From NCBI GenBank assembly GCA_036250195.1, contig JAVHZZ010000002.1, positions 274,810,460 to 274,874,459 of the forward strand: a DNA stretch of 64,000 nucleotides. Direction: 5' to 3'. Position 1 is the first letter of the stretch. Each line of letters starts with the position of its first letter. This DNA is from Mixophyes australis (Eukaryota; Chordata; Amphibia; Anura; Limnodynastidae). A model generated the notes under the pieces. It was not told the origin of the DNA. It saw only the letters and a program-made list of their open reading frames with translations, and did not search any database. This document shows, piece after piece, positions 1-11,476 of this stretch. Both the position numbers and the translations under genes were made by a program.

Positions 1-635
1 CTACATCCTCCTAAATCTATGCCACAAGGAAAAATAACAGAGCATAGAACCTAAAGCACAAGCTCCGCTGCTAGTTCACACCATGATGTGGCATACAGCT
101 GCGGCTCGTGACAGTGAGTATGAATATGGAGCCAGGAGAAAGAACAAAAGAAGCACTCCAGTCCTTAAAGAGTTTTATATTATTAGGGAGACCATACCAA
201 AAAACATGATCAATAATAAAATATAACTTTTAATAAATTTATTTAAAAAAGAAGCGAAATATGAAAGTAAAAATGATGGTGTATGTTGTGTATTAAAAAC
301 AAATTACCCAGACAGACGGCATAGATGGTATCACATAGTAATAATACCAGAGTAATGGAGTAAATCTATGTGATGGAGCTAAGCTCCTATATCTCCATAC
401 AAAGTTAAAGGTCAGAGGAGCTATTTCCAGGGAGATAATAGGCAATCAATTGCTAGGTCCATATATAGGTTGCCCAAACAAAACAATTGTTGCCAAACAA
501 CAAAACGGAAAGTTAAGAGATCACAGATCTTGTTTTATTCTAATCTCTCCATATTTGATATAGTACACATGTATGCCCATTAACATAAAGGAGTGTATGG
601 TAATACCTAATCCACAGAGAATATATATCAATAGT

Positions 636-977
636 GGGCAGCACAGTGGCCTAGTGGTTAGCACTTCTGCCTCACAGCACTGGGGTCGTGAGTTTGATTC
701 CCAACCATGACCTTATCTGTGTGGAGTTTGTATGTTCTCCCTCTGTTTGCGTGGGTTTCCTCCGGGTGCTCCGGTTTCCTCCCACACTCCAAAAACATAC
801 TGTTAGGTTAATTGGCTGCTATCAAAATTGACCCTAGTCTCTCTCTTCCTCTGTTTATGTGTGTATGTTAGGGAATTTAGACTGTAAGCTCCAATGGGGC
901 AGGGACTGATGTGAGTGAGTTCTCTGTACAGCGCTGCGGAATTAGTGGCGCTATATAAATAAATGATGATGATGATG
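636..977 (+). mobile_element. tRNA-derived SINE with L2-like tail
   Basis: The head carries Pol III promoter-like boxes: an A-box-like stretch around TGGCCTAGTGGTTAGCAC and a B-box-like GAGTTTGATTCCC. The 3' part (ACTGTAAGCTCCAATGGGGC through CTATATAAATAAATGATGATG) is the kind of tail seen on L2-type LINEs, suggesting L2-driven mobilisation. The 6-bp duplication AATAGT sits at 630-635 and 978-983, and the uninterrupted target is preserved in the right arm of PLE1 near 3720, which gives the insertion bounds directly. A second copy lies at 55882-56228. Confidence 0.85.
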
Positions 978-1337
978 AATAGTTAGTGCGATTATTAAGT
1001 TTGTGTCAATAATCACTCCCCTAGTAAAGCATATACTCAGCGTATCTTACATATTCTTACCCCTCCTTTCATATATATCATCCGCCCTTATATCATCTGA
1101 AGGCAAACACATATAAGTATCACCCGCTAATCATAAGGCATGTATGCAGGGGGTTAGGTCACGATCCTAAATAAATGTAAAGCGACACATGAGTCAAAGT
1201 ATACTATTACCCATCTCAATTTAGGTACTATAGAGATAGTCTCCCTAGATAGAAAATAGTAATAAAAGTATTCAGATACCTTCAGCGAAACACGCCAAGT
1301 CTAGTGCCGCTGTCGGGTACTAGTGACAAATGACGTC

Positions 1338-1386
1338 ACTTCCCCTCCTAACGTACGTTTTGCTATAGAGCTTTGTCAAAGGAAGT
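1338..1386 (-). ncRNA. Hammerhead-like motif in left PLE1 arm (decayed)
   Basis: On the minus strand this is the inverted copy of the motif at 3288-3337. It reads TTGACAA, one extra A, a 3-bp stem GCT/AGC, then AAAAC in place of GAAAC, then ACGTACGTT. It keeps the better stem III (ACG/CGT around TA) but has lost G12 of the GAAA core, so it is predicted inactive. Confidence 0.45.
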
Positions 1387-1621
1387 AACCAGAGATTATG
1401 TGTCCTGGTTACTATAAGGGGAGTCCATCCAATCAGTAATAAGGAAAATGATTGCTAGGTCAATAAGTCAATCAGATACTTTCCTAGTATGGGGATACAG
1501 TCTATCGGGGAGAAGAAATTCCTACTGATGGAGCCCTGATCTGATGATTCTAGATCTGAGGAGTCACCACTCATTGTCAAACCCTTCTCATCTTTCCTAG
1601 AGACATTTTTGCTCGTATTCC

Positions 1622-1755
1622 ATCTGAATACTTTTATTAATATTTTCTATCTAGGGAGACTATCTCTATAGTACCTAAATTGAGATGGGTGATAGTATAC
1701 TTTGACTCATGTGTTGCTTTACATTTATTTAGGATCGTGACCTAACCCCCTAAGA
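1622..1755 (+). repeat. Partial direct PLTR copy in PLE1
   Basis: This stretch (from CATCTGAATACTTTTATTAA to CCTAACCCCCTA) repeats 3430-3562 in the same orientation and is inverted relative to about 1150-1290. It abuts the GIY-YIG fragment, showing that the element was assembled from a truncated direct PLTR joined to the 3' end of the coding region. Confidence 0.75.
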
Positions 1756-2079
1756 TGCCCCTGTCCAAAAATTTATGTAGGAAAAACTAAGAGAAAACTT
1801 AAAGTAAGGATTTTGGAGAATGTGGGATCAATTAGGAATGCAATGACAGATAAGGAACGTCTTAGACAACTACCACCAGTGGCAAAACACTTCCTTTACA
1901 AGCACAACTGTAATGCTGAAGGTTTGATCTGCTACGGTGTGGAGAATATCAAATTAGGAATTAGAGGAGGAGATATCGATCTACATTTGTTACAGTGTGA
2001 GAGTAAGTGGATCTTTTTATTTAATTCACTCTCCCCACAAGGACTCAATGAGCATAACAGCTATGCCAGTTTCCTATAA
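1755..2079 (+). pseudogene. PLE1 GIY-YIG endonuclease C-terminal fragment
   Basis: The frame opens without a start codon and reads CPCPKIYVGKTKRKLKVRI, the second half of a GIY-YIG nuclease: the YVGKT strand and the following Arg-containing helix. It ends with IRGGDIDLHLLQCESKWIF and LSPQGLNE, matching in order the end of the PLE2 protein (PRGGDLAKKLSCREMYWIF, LAPLGLNE). In Penelope-like elements this domain nicks target DNA to prime reverse transcription. The RT, the linker and the first GIY strand are missing, so this is a remnant. Confidence 0.8.
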
Positions 2080-3170
2080 AATAGGGAACCAACAATGTGT
2101 CAAATATGCTTCATGAGAAACCTAGGAATTATTTATAGACAATACCTGATCCAATTCCTAATATAAAGGTAACAATAACAGATATCCTCTTTTCCTAAAT
2201 GCATGTTTATCTTTATTAATCTACTCTCGTATTTCGTATTCTGTTCCGGATTGGAATGGGAAGAATATAGAGAATAACTCCCTGTGGATTCACCGCCTTT
2301 TGGAATATCCTTGGGAATGATCCTCATAATGCCCTTGTATGATCTTCATCTACCATGTATGTTTATTATTGGTAAAATCTGGAATTGATCCTATTAGATA
2401 CATTTCTCTAACCTTGGTTTATGAGATGTATCTCTCATCTTTTCAAGTAATCAACCTATCTGGGAATATTTATAATATGTTTGGCATGATTTTGCGAATC
2501 ATAATTTCACACAATTTCACGTATTTCTCTATGATAACCAGATTTGACATGATTTTTGTACTACATATATTTTTAACTATTGGTAAAATCACCCGTAAAA
2601 TCATCTGAAAGACATGTTGTTGGTTCAACTGAATATACCATACTTGGGTGGAACTATGAAATATATCCTTTTTCACTCACTTACCTGTAATAGTATGATT
2701 GGTTTAGTATGTTTATACTATTGTTTTAAAAATTAGATCAATAGTACAGTGTGGTATCAATGACACACATAGGAAATGTGGTGTCTTTTGTAACAGTACA
2801 CTGTACTCCGGTACTAGGAAAGCATATGATTATTGTCAGACATGTTTTCCCTCATTAACTTACCTGGGGAGGTCCCAACATGTCCTGGTAGGACCTAGCT
2901 AATTTTAGGTCTTTGTAACTCTTTGTGATAATTAGCTTATGATATAATTTTTATTACTATATATTCCTTTGACAAAATTACCTAAAGATATGGGGTTAAT
3001 TTAGGCAGATATATCACATTTCGGGTGGAATTAGGAGATCTTTTTCTTTCACCTACTTACCTGTATTACTATGATCGCTATAAGCACGTTTATTTACATT
3101 GTTGGTCCAAGGTTAGATTGTTATTATAATGAGGTATGAACAATATAAAACTCTGCGCTTTTGCAACAAT
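2080..3170 (+). other. PLE1 3' noncoding region with a degenerate tandem duplication
   Basis: No coding remnant is convincing here. A block near 2640-2850 (GGGTGGAACTATG, CACTTACCTGTAATAGTATG, then a short-ORF stretch and AGTACACTGTACTCCGGTAC) recurs in diverged form near 3012-3200 (GGGTGGAATTAGG, CTACTTACCTGTATTACTATG, AATAGACTGTATCCCCATAC). The spacing is about 375 bp. Confidence 0.5.
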
Positions 3171-4236
3171 AGACTGTATCCCCATACAAGGAAAGTATCT
3201 GATTGACTTATTGACCTATCAATCATTTTCCTTATTACTGATTAGATGGACTCCCCTTATAGTAATCAGGATACATCATCTCTGGTTACTTCCTTTGACA
3301 AGGCTCTATAGCGAAACGTACATTAGGAGGGGAAGTGACATCATTTGTGACGTCACTAGTACCCGACAGCGGCACTAGACTTGGCGTGTTTCGCAGAGAA
3401 TGGGAGCCTAAGATTCAGATATGCGCTGAAGGTATCTGAATACTTTTATTACTATTTTCTATCTAGGGAGACTATCTCTATAGTACCTAAATTGAGATGG
3501 GTAATAGTATACTTTGACTCATGTGTCGCTTTACATTTATTTAGGATCGTGACCTAACCCCCCGCATACATGCCTTATGATTAGCGGGTGATACTTATAT
3601 GTGTTTGCCTTCAGATGATATAAGGGCGGATGATATATATGCAAGGAGGGGTTAGAATATGTAAGATACGCTGAGTATATGCTTTACTAGGGGAGTGATT
3701 ATTGACACAAACGTAATAATCGCACTAACTATTGATATATATTCTCTGTGGATTAGGTATTACCATACACTCCTTTATGTAAATGGGCATACATGTGTAC
3801 TATATCAAATATGGAGAGATTAGAATAAAACAAGATCTGTGATCTCTTAACTTTCCGTTTTTTGTTTGGCAACAATTGTTTTGTTTGGGCAACCTATATA
3901 TGGACCTAGCAATTGATTGCCTATTATCTCCCTGGAAATAGCTCCTCTGACCTTTAATTTTGTATGGAGATATAGGAGCTTAGCTCCATCACATAGATTT
4001 ACTCCATTACTCTGGTATTATTACTATGTGATACCATCTATGCCGTCTGTCTGGGTAATTTGTTTTTAATACAAACCATACACCATCATTTTTACTTTCA
4101 TATTTCGCTGCTTTTTAAATAAATTTATTAAAAGTTATATTTAATTATTGATCATGTTTTTTGGTATGGTTTCCCTAATAATATAAAACTCTTTAAGGAC
4201 TGGAGTGCCTCTTTTGTTCTTTCTCCTGGCTTCATC
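3171..4236 (+). repeat. Right arm of PLE1 inverted repeat (3' PLTR)
   Basis: This is the reverse complement of 128-1505 minus its SINE. It contains the better-preserved hammerhead-like motif (3288-3337). Its outer part continues another 113 bp to the element end at 4349. The arms have diverged by scattered substitutions and small indels, so any hairpin would be imperfect but very long. Confidence 0.85.
3288..3337 (+). ncRNA. Hammerhead ribozyme-like motif (PLE1)
   Basis: Order of parts: TACTTCCT (stem I 5' strand), TTGACAA (3296-3302, in place of CTGANGA), one unpaired G, stem II GCT-CTAT-AGC, GAAAC (3314-3318), a short stem III, then AGGAGGGGAAGT (3326-3337), whose AGGA and AGT can pair with TCCT and ACT across an internal loop. 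Penelope-like elements are known to carry minimal hammerheads in their PLTRs. Here core positions 3 and 8 are U and A rather than C and G. Activity is not claimed. Confidence 0.5.
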
Positions 4237-4362
4237 TCCTATTAACATATAAGAGAGCACCCCACTGAGTTTGTAAAGAGGATATTACATCATTTACAAT
4301 AAAGTATGAGTCCTATAGCCGTGTGCGACCATATCTCTTTATGTTTATATGAGTATGAATAT

Positions 4363-6334
4363 GCACAGGAATGATCTTGCTCAAATAGGAATGATAAAAA
4401 ATTGCTTTGGTGTGGACATTTATTATTTGAAATTATACATCTATGTGCTCAGTATCTGTATTTCTATCTGACATGTGATCTGATGGAGCTAGGAAAGCTT
4501 TGGCTTTAACCCCCTACTATGATACAGGACAAAATGAACATTAGAGCTGTTGGTATGGAAAATGGTCAGTTGATATGTCAGAAAGGTAAGCTTATCCCTT
4601 CGTCATCTGTCCACAGAGGGCCTAATTCATGTTTGAATGTTGGCATATCTTGCATGAAATAGCTCTGCGCATGCTCAGAAATGGAGATTACACCAATGAA
4701 CACAATTGCAATTAATTCATATCTGAAGGCAAATGACACTTACGACTCCCTATGACTTGAGAGGTAGAATGGGGAGGGAAAGGGAAGTGATGGACTAATA
4801 CATGCCATATACAGTAAGTGTGTACCCACTCAGGTGTGGTCGATTACAATCATGGCTTTGTTATAAGTACTCTTTTTTTCAGCCATAAGGTTTGCAACAC
4901 CTCCAGAGCAGGTGTAAATTATTGATGATATTGATCACCAAACATGGAATTTCCTCTCACAATATAATGGGATGACTTCCAAATCACCTGCACACCTGAC
5001 ACCACTCATCCCATTAAACAACACTATATAAGAATATTGAAGGTAGACACCTATTTTGCCATTTCATTTCTAATGCCCGAATACCGTATTAAAAAGGTCT
5101 TTGAAACTTTCACACGTGTCTCACTAGCAGAAACAGCTCTTTTGTTTATTAAGCATTTGCAAACGTTAGCATTAGAGTTATTTAAAAATAATAATTTATA
5201 GTCCTTTATAAGCATTTGCATATGTAAGCATTAGCATTATTTTAAATAAAAGTTTATACACTTTATAAGCATTTCTATATATTTTATTTTTCAATTGTAT
5301 TAGCATTTGCCGGACGTGGATACTGATAGCTCCGGTGACCAAGATTAGAGAGAGAAGTTTAAACAACTTTAACTTTGATAATAACACCCGAGCAGTGTAT
5401 GCCTGGGCAGCAGATCCCCCCGTGGCTGGTCTGAAATATAGCTGGAGGTTGTTGACCAAGCGGCGGCAGCGCTAGAAGTCCCTGAATGTTTTAGCGCGAA
5501 AAGTGACTACAGAGACAGATCTGTCACGCACCTCAGCCTATTTATAAAGCCCAGTACCCGGAGGAGGAGAAGTGCGGGTGACAGGGTAATACCTACTTAT
5601 TTGATTATATCCAGGCTGAGAGGGAGAAGAACAGCGCCGGCACCTAGAGAGCTGCTAGTCTGGGACAGACCTGTGACTAATCCTACCCGCCCTCGGTTAC
5701 CTACCTGCCGCGTGTGCCACGTGCTGTGAAGTGGAGTCCACCTCGCGCTGCTGGGACCGAGTGCGGGCAACCTCTGCTGATGTTTCACTGAAGCAGAAAG
5801 TTTGCCTTGCATAAGAGGCCGACCTGGGGAGCGTGGTCTGGGCACTGCTGCAGCTGGACACATCTTGTGTGATCTCCAATCACGTCTATCTCCAATCGTC
5901 AGATGAGCTCCTGGAAGTCGTTGTCATGTCCAGCCTACCATTGCCTAAATGCTATATATCTATACACTGACTCACTTCTAACTTACTGCACAGTGAAAGC
6001 TACATATTTATTAGCATTCAATTCAAGCTGTTGCAATTTTCCGTGAGGAATCCATAGCTAGTTATACAAAAAAAAAAAAATCCCCACTGCCATCTTGTGG
6101 TCAAAAGTCTGGATTCTTTGCAAATACATCTCTGAGCACTATCACCATGTGACTGAACTGAATAACTACTATTTCTGATATATCCAAAACTTGGTTGAAT
6201 GTTGAAATACGCTCTACTGATGTTCATAACAGCCAGACGTCAATGTGAATAAAAGCCACCCCTCCAACCCATGTTGTGATCCCAGCGGTATTCATTAATC
6301 ATATGCTTTCTGTCCTTTTTGAATATAAACAAAC
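4363..6334. other. Unassigned DNA; 5300-6334 may include the L1 5' UTR
   Basis: 4363-5300 is AT-rich with a TATA-like CTATATAAG near 5025 but no coding remnant. 5330-5900 is markedly more GC-rich (stretches such as GGAGGAGGAGAAGTGCGGG) and may be the promoter/5' UTR of the following LINE, or an unrelated repeat. Reading frames there are not recognisable. A GGGCCTAATTCAT sequence at 4618 resembles a DNA-transposon end but has no partner in view. Confidence 0.3.
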
Positions 6335-7320
6335 TTGTTAGTAAGAGAAGTTCACTCCTTTCAACAAAAAAAAAAAAGGGGGAGGAAAAAAGAGAGAGAC
6401 TTCTATATGTCTACAAACGTAGAAATGGAAAAATTTGTTACTGCTAAGCCTCAGAGAATGAGGAATAAGAAGAAACAAACAGATTCTAATACTTCTACAT
6501 CAAAATCGAACAGAAGAGAAGACACTCAATTGAATGTAAATACAAGTGACCTCTCCACAAGTCCAGTATCCTATGCGGAAGTGGTAAAAGCAATTAAAGA
6601 AACTATGGAACCACTGCTTGCTGATCAGTCCAACAAATTTTTCTCTGCCATCCACAAATTAAAAGAACAAGTAGCACAGAACACTCAGAGAACACTGGCA
6701 AATGAAGTCCAAATTGGATCACTCTTCCAAGAAGTTACAGATCTTAAAGAGCAAATCAAATCACTCACCAAATCTCATCATCAAGCCTGGAATAGAGTTG
6801 ACGACTTGGAAAACAGCTCTCACTGAAATAATTTACGGATTATCGGACTGCCCGAGTCAGTCAAAAACCAAGCCTTGATGCAATTTGTGTCTACCACGCT
6901 TCCTAACATACTTGGTTTACCAGAATCATCAGGCAATATTATAGTGGAAAGAGTTCATAGGTTGGGCCCATCAAGAGAAGATACCTCTACACACCCAAGA
7001 GCAGTAATTTTCAAATGCCTCAATTATGTCCAAAAAGCAGAATTATGGGCAGCATATAAAAGAAAAGAGAGCATCTCATGGGAAGGAAAATGCCTATTTC
7101 TCTTTCAAGACTTTTCTGCAGAAGTCTCTAAGGCTCGTATAGACTTTTCTCCCTTATGCTCTTCGCTGATACAATGGAAAAGAAAATTCACACTGATTTA
7201 CCCAGCCAGGCTACGCTTGTTCTTGGGTAAAGTTTTCCATGACTTTACCTCCGTTGCAGATGCCCAGAAGTTTTGGAAGAAGAAGAGGCAGAAATACAGG
7301 ATTGTACCGCAAATCTCACT
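6335..7320 (+). pseudogene. L1 ORF1 (RNA-binding protein) remnant
   Basis: The basic N-terminus is followed by a helical region with heptad character (about residues 90-160: KLKEQVAQNTQRTLANEV, LFQEVTDLKEQIKSL) and then, across a stop at about 6824, an RRM-like core: NNLRIIGLPES, VERVHRLGP, RAVIFKCLNYVQKAELW. These are the marks of the L1 ORF1 trimeric nucleic-acid chaperone. The stop and a frameshift near 6825-6875 split it. Downstream it runs directly into endonuclease sequence, so its own C-terminus is gone. Translation likely began at one of the methionines around 6335-6430. Confidence 0.75.
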
Positions 7321-7374
7321 AATTGACCAGAATTTCATGACTCTAATTATGCTTGAATTTTTTTTTCAAATTCG

Positions 7375-8608
7375 GGACTTAAAGGGACAGTATGAGATTA
7401 CCGATATCACCCTTGATGGTCTCAGATTTACACTATGCAACTTGTACGCACCTAACAAATATGATAAGCAATTCTTTCTTAACATTGTCTCAAAATTATA
7501 TCCCTACTTAGACTCAAATATGATAATTGGAGGGGACTTCAACCTCGCTGCATCCCCGATAATGGACAGGGAGGGGGCATCTGCTCGGATTCATTGTTCC
7601 TCCAAACTACCTAAGGTAGGAATCAAGTATATCATAGACCAACTACACTTAATTGATTATTGGCGCCTATTGAACCCCACCTCAAAAGAATACACCTGTC
7701 TTTCAATGGAACATGGCACGTTATCACGGATTGATTACATATTAGTATCTCAATCTCTTCTTCCCTCTCTGGGAGTATCGGACATAGAAACTATCTCATT
7801 GTCGGACCATGCCATGCTTTGGATAGAAATAGCTAATACACATAAAACAGGCTCATACAGGCAATGGAAATTCCCAAATTATTTATCTAATTCATTAACA
7901 TTTAGAAATATGCTCATTGCAGCCTGGCATGACTACCTGTTCATTAACGAAGAACATCAATCTAATCCGGCTTTACTCTGGCAGACAGCCAAGGCGGTAC
8001 TAAAAGGCCGTATAATTTCATATACAAGCCAACATATAAAAACACATGCTAAGCTATACCTAGACACACAAAAAGATCTTACTTCAGCCTACCAAAACAT
8101 AAAAAATAATCCATCTCTAACAAATAAAAATATGTACAAACAAAAACAAACACAATTTAATAATTGAATTGCTCAATTGGCAGTTAGAACTTCACAAACT
8201 TCTAGATTTCAGTTCTATAGACACGGAAATAAGAATAGTCGTTTGTTATCCAACCTGTTAAAAGGCGAGAGATCCCCAACTATTATCGCAGCTCTTAAAT
8301 CTAAAGATGGCTCACTGTCTAGTGATGGAAAAGAAATACTTAACATCTTTCATAACTTTTATACAAAATTATATTCTCAAGATCCTATCAATCCTGCTTC
8401 CAAAAACCAGTTTTGGGAGAAAATCTCTATGCCTGGCCTTTCTGACTCACAATCAGAATTCCTCCTAGCCCCAATCAAAACAGAAAAAGTCATCAATGTA
8501 ATAAAAAATGTAAAAACCTTTAAAGCACCTGGACCTGATGGTTTGAGTGGCGAGTTTTATAAAATACTCCTATCTCAAATAACAGAAACACTAACTACGT
8601 TTTTTTAA
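7375..8608 (+). pseudogene. L1 ORF2 endonuclease and RT N-terminal part
   Basis: The frame joined to ORF1 reads LCNLYAPN, then IIGGDFNLAA (catalytic Asp/Asn strand of the AP endonuclease), SRIDYILVSQ and SLSDHAMLWIEI (catalytic Asp-His pair). The N-terminal third of the endonuclease, with its catalytic Glu, is missing, apparently by a deletion near 7310-7380 that fused ORF1 to ORF2. After a stop at 8165 the frame resumes and reaches the RT N-terminal motif KAPGPDGLSGEFYK (about 8523-8563). Nicking activity cannot be intact. Confidence 0.8.
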
Positions 8609-10623
8609 TCAAATCATTGAATCTCGTTCACTACCCCTACATTTCAACTCTGCTATTCTTAGAGTTTTACCAAAACAAGACAGGCAACTACATGACCCGG
8701 GGTCTTACAGACCAATTTCCCTGCTCAACATTGATTACAAAATCCTAACTAAAATACTAGCGGAAAGGTTAAAATTTATCTTGCCCTCTATCATACACAC
8801 AGACCAATCAGGTTTCATTAGGAATTCTGTCACGAACATACGCAAAGTTCTGTCGGTTTTGTCACACATTCGGCATACCAAAATCTCCAGAGATCAGTAT
8901 CCTTTTTTCCCTAGACGCTGAAAAAGCTTTTGACTTAGCGACGTGGGATCACTTATACGAATCTGTGAGAAGGTTTGGTTTTCCAGAAGCTTTTATATCA
9001 ACCATTCAAACACTATACCTTAACCCCCAGACGGAGATAATTGCAAATGGACACATATCATCTCCCTTTAAAATACAATGAGGCACGCGTAAGGGGGTGT
9101 CCCTTATCCCCACTGCTCTTTGCAATTGCGTTAGAGCCATTGGCTATAACCCTCAGGGAGGACCCCAATTATTCAGGTATACAAATTCGTTCAGAGTCAT
9201 GCAAATTAGCGATGTTTGCTGATGATATGCTATTGATGGTTACACGCCCAGAAAAATCTATCCCCACAATTGTAGAGACAATAGAAAACTTTGGATCCTT
9301 TGCAGGTTATAAAATTAACTTTCAAAAATCTGAAATACTCCCTATTTCACACACTGCAATGAACCCAGACCAAATTAGAGCTATTTAAAATTTCCGATTA
9401 ATAACACAGAAATTAAAATACTTGGGCATTTACATTCCATCATCTCTGAGTGACCTTTACAAACTCAACTATTCTCCCATTATTAAGAAAATAGAATTTA
9501 TGCTAGCTAATTGGAAAAACCTTCCTTTGTCGTTACTTGGTAGAAACGCTGTGATTAAGTTTGTTATTTTTCCCAAAATGACATACCCGATGCAGATGCT
9601 CCCTCTCTGTCTTACAAAAACTTATGTACACAGATGCACCAAACTCTTTACTTCCTTTCTATGGGGAGGTAAGTGACCCAGAATTCACAATGCTAAACTT
9701 AAACAAAATAAACAAAGAGGTGGAATTGGTTTCCCGGATGTGATGGCTTTTATGCTCTCTGCTCTTTTCTGTTATGCTGTAGGTTGGTTATTGAGGCAAG
9801 AATACTTTATTAATCTGCCTCTAGAAAACGAATTAGTGCACCCATATTCACTGGCGGCACTCCTCCACCTTCCGAAAAAAATTGATACCAGAAGAAATAT
9901 TGCAAAACATCTTATTTTGCAGATACTTACAAGGCCTGGAATATTATCACGAAACGCTTAAAACACCCTCGTTCTACTACTCACTATATAACTATTTGGG
10001 GCAATCCTGCGTTTCCTCCAGGTCTAGAAAATGCTGAATTCTCCACTTGGAGAACCAAAGGTATCGCCTCAATAAAAGATGTATTCGACCCTGGAGGCAT
10101 CCTACTCCCTTTCCAGCAGCTTAAAGAAAAATTTAACCTGCTCAATTCCCATTGTTTTATGTATCTGCAGCTACGCCATTACATCATGACACACACAGAT
10201 AATAAACTATCTCTCCCCGCAGCCAGCTCTCTAGAAGACCTTTTACATTTCTCCAAGAGACAGAAATTCCGAATTAGATTCCTCTATCAGGATCTACTAC
10301 CATCTGATATACCCAAAATTTGGACTAAGACACGTGGATCCTGGTTGAAGGAATCTCCTGAATTTAGTCCTGATATAGACCTACTCGAACATAACGAAAA
10401 AAAATTGAAATGGTTTCATTCTACAAGACTACAAGAGACCCATATAAAATTTCTTAATCGTACCTGTATATTACAATACCAAAGGATATGTTATGTTCCG
10501 GAGGAGTTGGGGTTCTGCCCCAAATGCAAACATGCTTGTGCATCTTTTTACCATAACATTTGGCAATGCAGAAAGATCCAGAAATTCTGGAATAAAATAT
10601 TAAGCTTTTATCCTCTGTCTTAG
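8609..10623 (+). pseudogene. L1 ORF2 reverse transcriptase and C-terminal region
   Basis: Frame-shifted pieces give the RT motifs in order: PGSYRPISLLNIDYKILTK, TDQSGFI, SLDAEKAFD (first catalytic Asp), GCPLSPLLFAIALEPL, then MFADDMLL near 9214-9230 with the FADD catalytic pair intact, and the thumb KYLGIYI. The C-terminal part (10159-10623) ends with CPKCKHACASFYHNIWQC, the Cys/His cluster of L1-type ORF2 proteins. At least four frameshifts or stops break it. Confidence 0.8.
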
Positions 10624-11476
10624 ATACTCCTCTCCCAAGTGATAGGAGGGCCATCTTCTTATGTCAATTTGAAAATTGGGTACATCTTATTCCATCCAGA
10701 GAATCCCAGGATGTTAAGCCATTTATCATGGTTACCATTACAATAGCTTAACTGGTAATTTTTCGACATGGATTAAAAAATTCCCCTCTATCTTTATCAG
10801 AAGTGAAAAGTGAACTCTTTAATACACTGTATTTAGATAGAAGATCCGCCTTGCCAGATATTGAGAAAGGGGTGGAAAGATTCTACAAGAAATGGGGCCC
10901 TTTTATTTACTCTCTCCCTCCTAATACCCAAGAAGGAATTTTAAAGATGTTTGAAGACACAATATGGTCGTTACACCGTGCTTTGGGGAGCAATTGGCAT
11001 GGATGTGGGATGTCTGGAGTTGTTGATGTGGGATTTTGTGTATCTTCCATCCACTGTACTATATACTCGAGAGTTGTCCACGGTCGCCTGCCTGTTGCTG
11101 TTGTTAAAGCCAGTATTATTTTGTGTTATGTACGTCATCGTATTTAAATGAACACGTCCAATTCTCTTAGGTGAATTATCATTATAATTTGTCTGATATT
11201 AGACTCACTCCTACTCGATGGTAAAAATAAATACTACAACGTTTAACTTCTCAAATTGATCTTTATTGTTCTTAAGATATCAAGATATAAAAGATATTAA
11301 GTGAGCAGACATTGACATTTATTGAATGTAAACAAAATACTGTTCAACCTTTTATAACATATTCTTGTCAGTGAATATTTAATGTTTGGATATTGTCTTT
11401 CTTTACTGTATCCTGTATTTGAAAAATTTCTAAGAAAAACTGTTATAACAAAAAATAAAAAATAAATAAAAAAACT
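10624..11476 (+). other. L1 3' part and UTR
   Basis: A last coding scrap (about 10803-10990, acidic/aromatic, including FYKKWGPFIYSLP) probably belongs to the ORF2 tail in another frame. After it comes a noncoding stretch ending in A-rich sequence, as expected of an L1 3' UTR. Confidence 0.5.

Larger units (their letters stand above)
128..1505 (-). repeat. Left arm of PLE1 long inverted repeat (inverted PLTR)
   Basis: Read on the minus strand, this arm matches 3171-4236 almost base for base apart from a SINE inserted at 636-977. The match ends just inside 1505, at the motif CAGTCTAT. It lacks about the last 110 bp of the right arm's outer end. Inverted or partial PLTR copies at the 5' side are a known habit of Penelope-like elements. 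Confidence 0.85.
128..4349 (+). mobile_element. Penelope-like retroelement 1 (PLE1), internally deleted
   Basis: A 13-bp direct repeat, TGAGTATGAATAT, flanks the block at 115-127 and 4350-4362, so 128-4349 inserted as one unit. Inside are a 3' fragment of a GIY-YIG endonuclease reading frame (1755-2079), a roughly 1.1-kb inverted repeat and hammerhead-like motifs, a combination typical of Penelope-like elements with their PLTR repeats. No reverse transcriptase is visible, so the copy cannot be autonomous. The right end (about 4325-4349) resembles the 3' end of PLE2 at about 61405-61430. Bounds rest on the target duplication; family assignment rests on the GIY-YIG remnant. Confidence 0.8.
6335..11476 (+). 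mobile_element. Tx1/L1-type LINE, decayed
   Basis: A coiled-coil ORF1, an AP-type endonuclease, a reverse transcriptase with FADD and a C-terminal Cys/His motif follow in order on the plus strand. The 3' UTR ends in an A-rich tail (AAAAAATAAAAAATAAATAAAAAAA) near 11450-11476. The element is non-LTR. The gene order, the ORF1 type and the C-terminal finger fit the L1 group, and the amphibian Tx1 lineage is my best guess. Many frameshifts make it a dead copy. The 5' end is uncertain. Confidence 0.8.

Noticed and set aside
636..977. A tRNA gene at the SINE head
   Set aside because: Box-like sequences are present, but no cloverleaf can be closed and the 3' part is an L2-type tail with target duplications.
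5597..5879. Minus-strand frames at 5.6-5.9 kb as a host exon
   Set aside because: GC-rich without domain, splice context or conservation evidence; could be a LINE 5' UTR.
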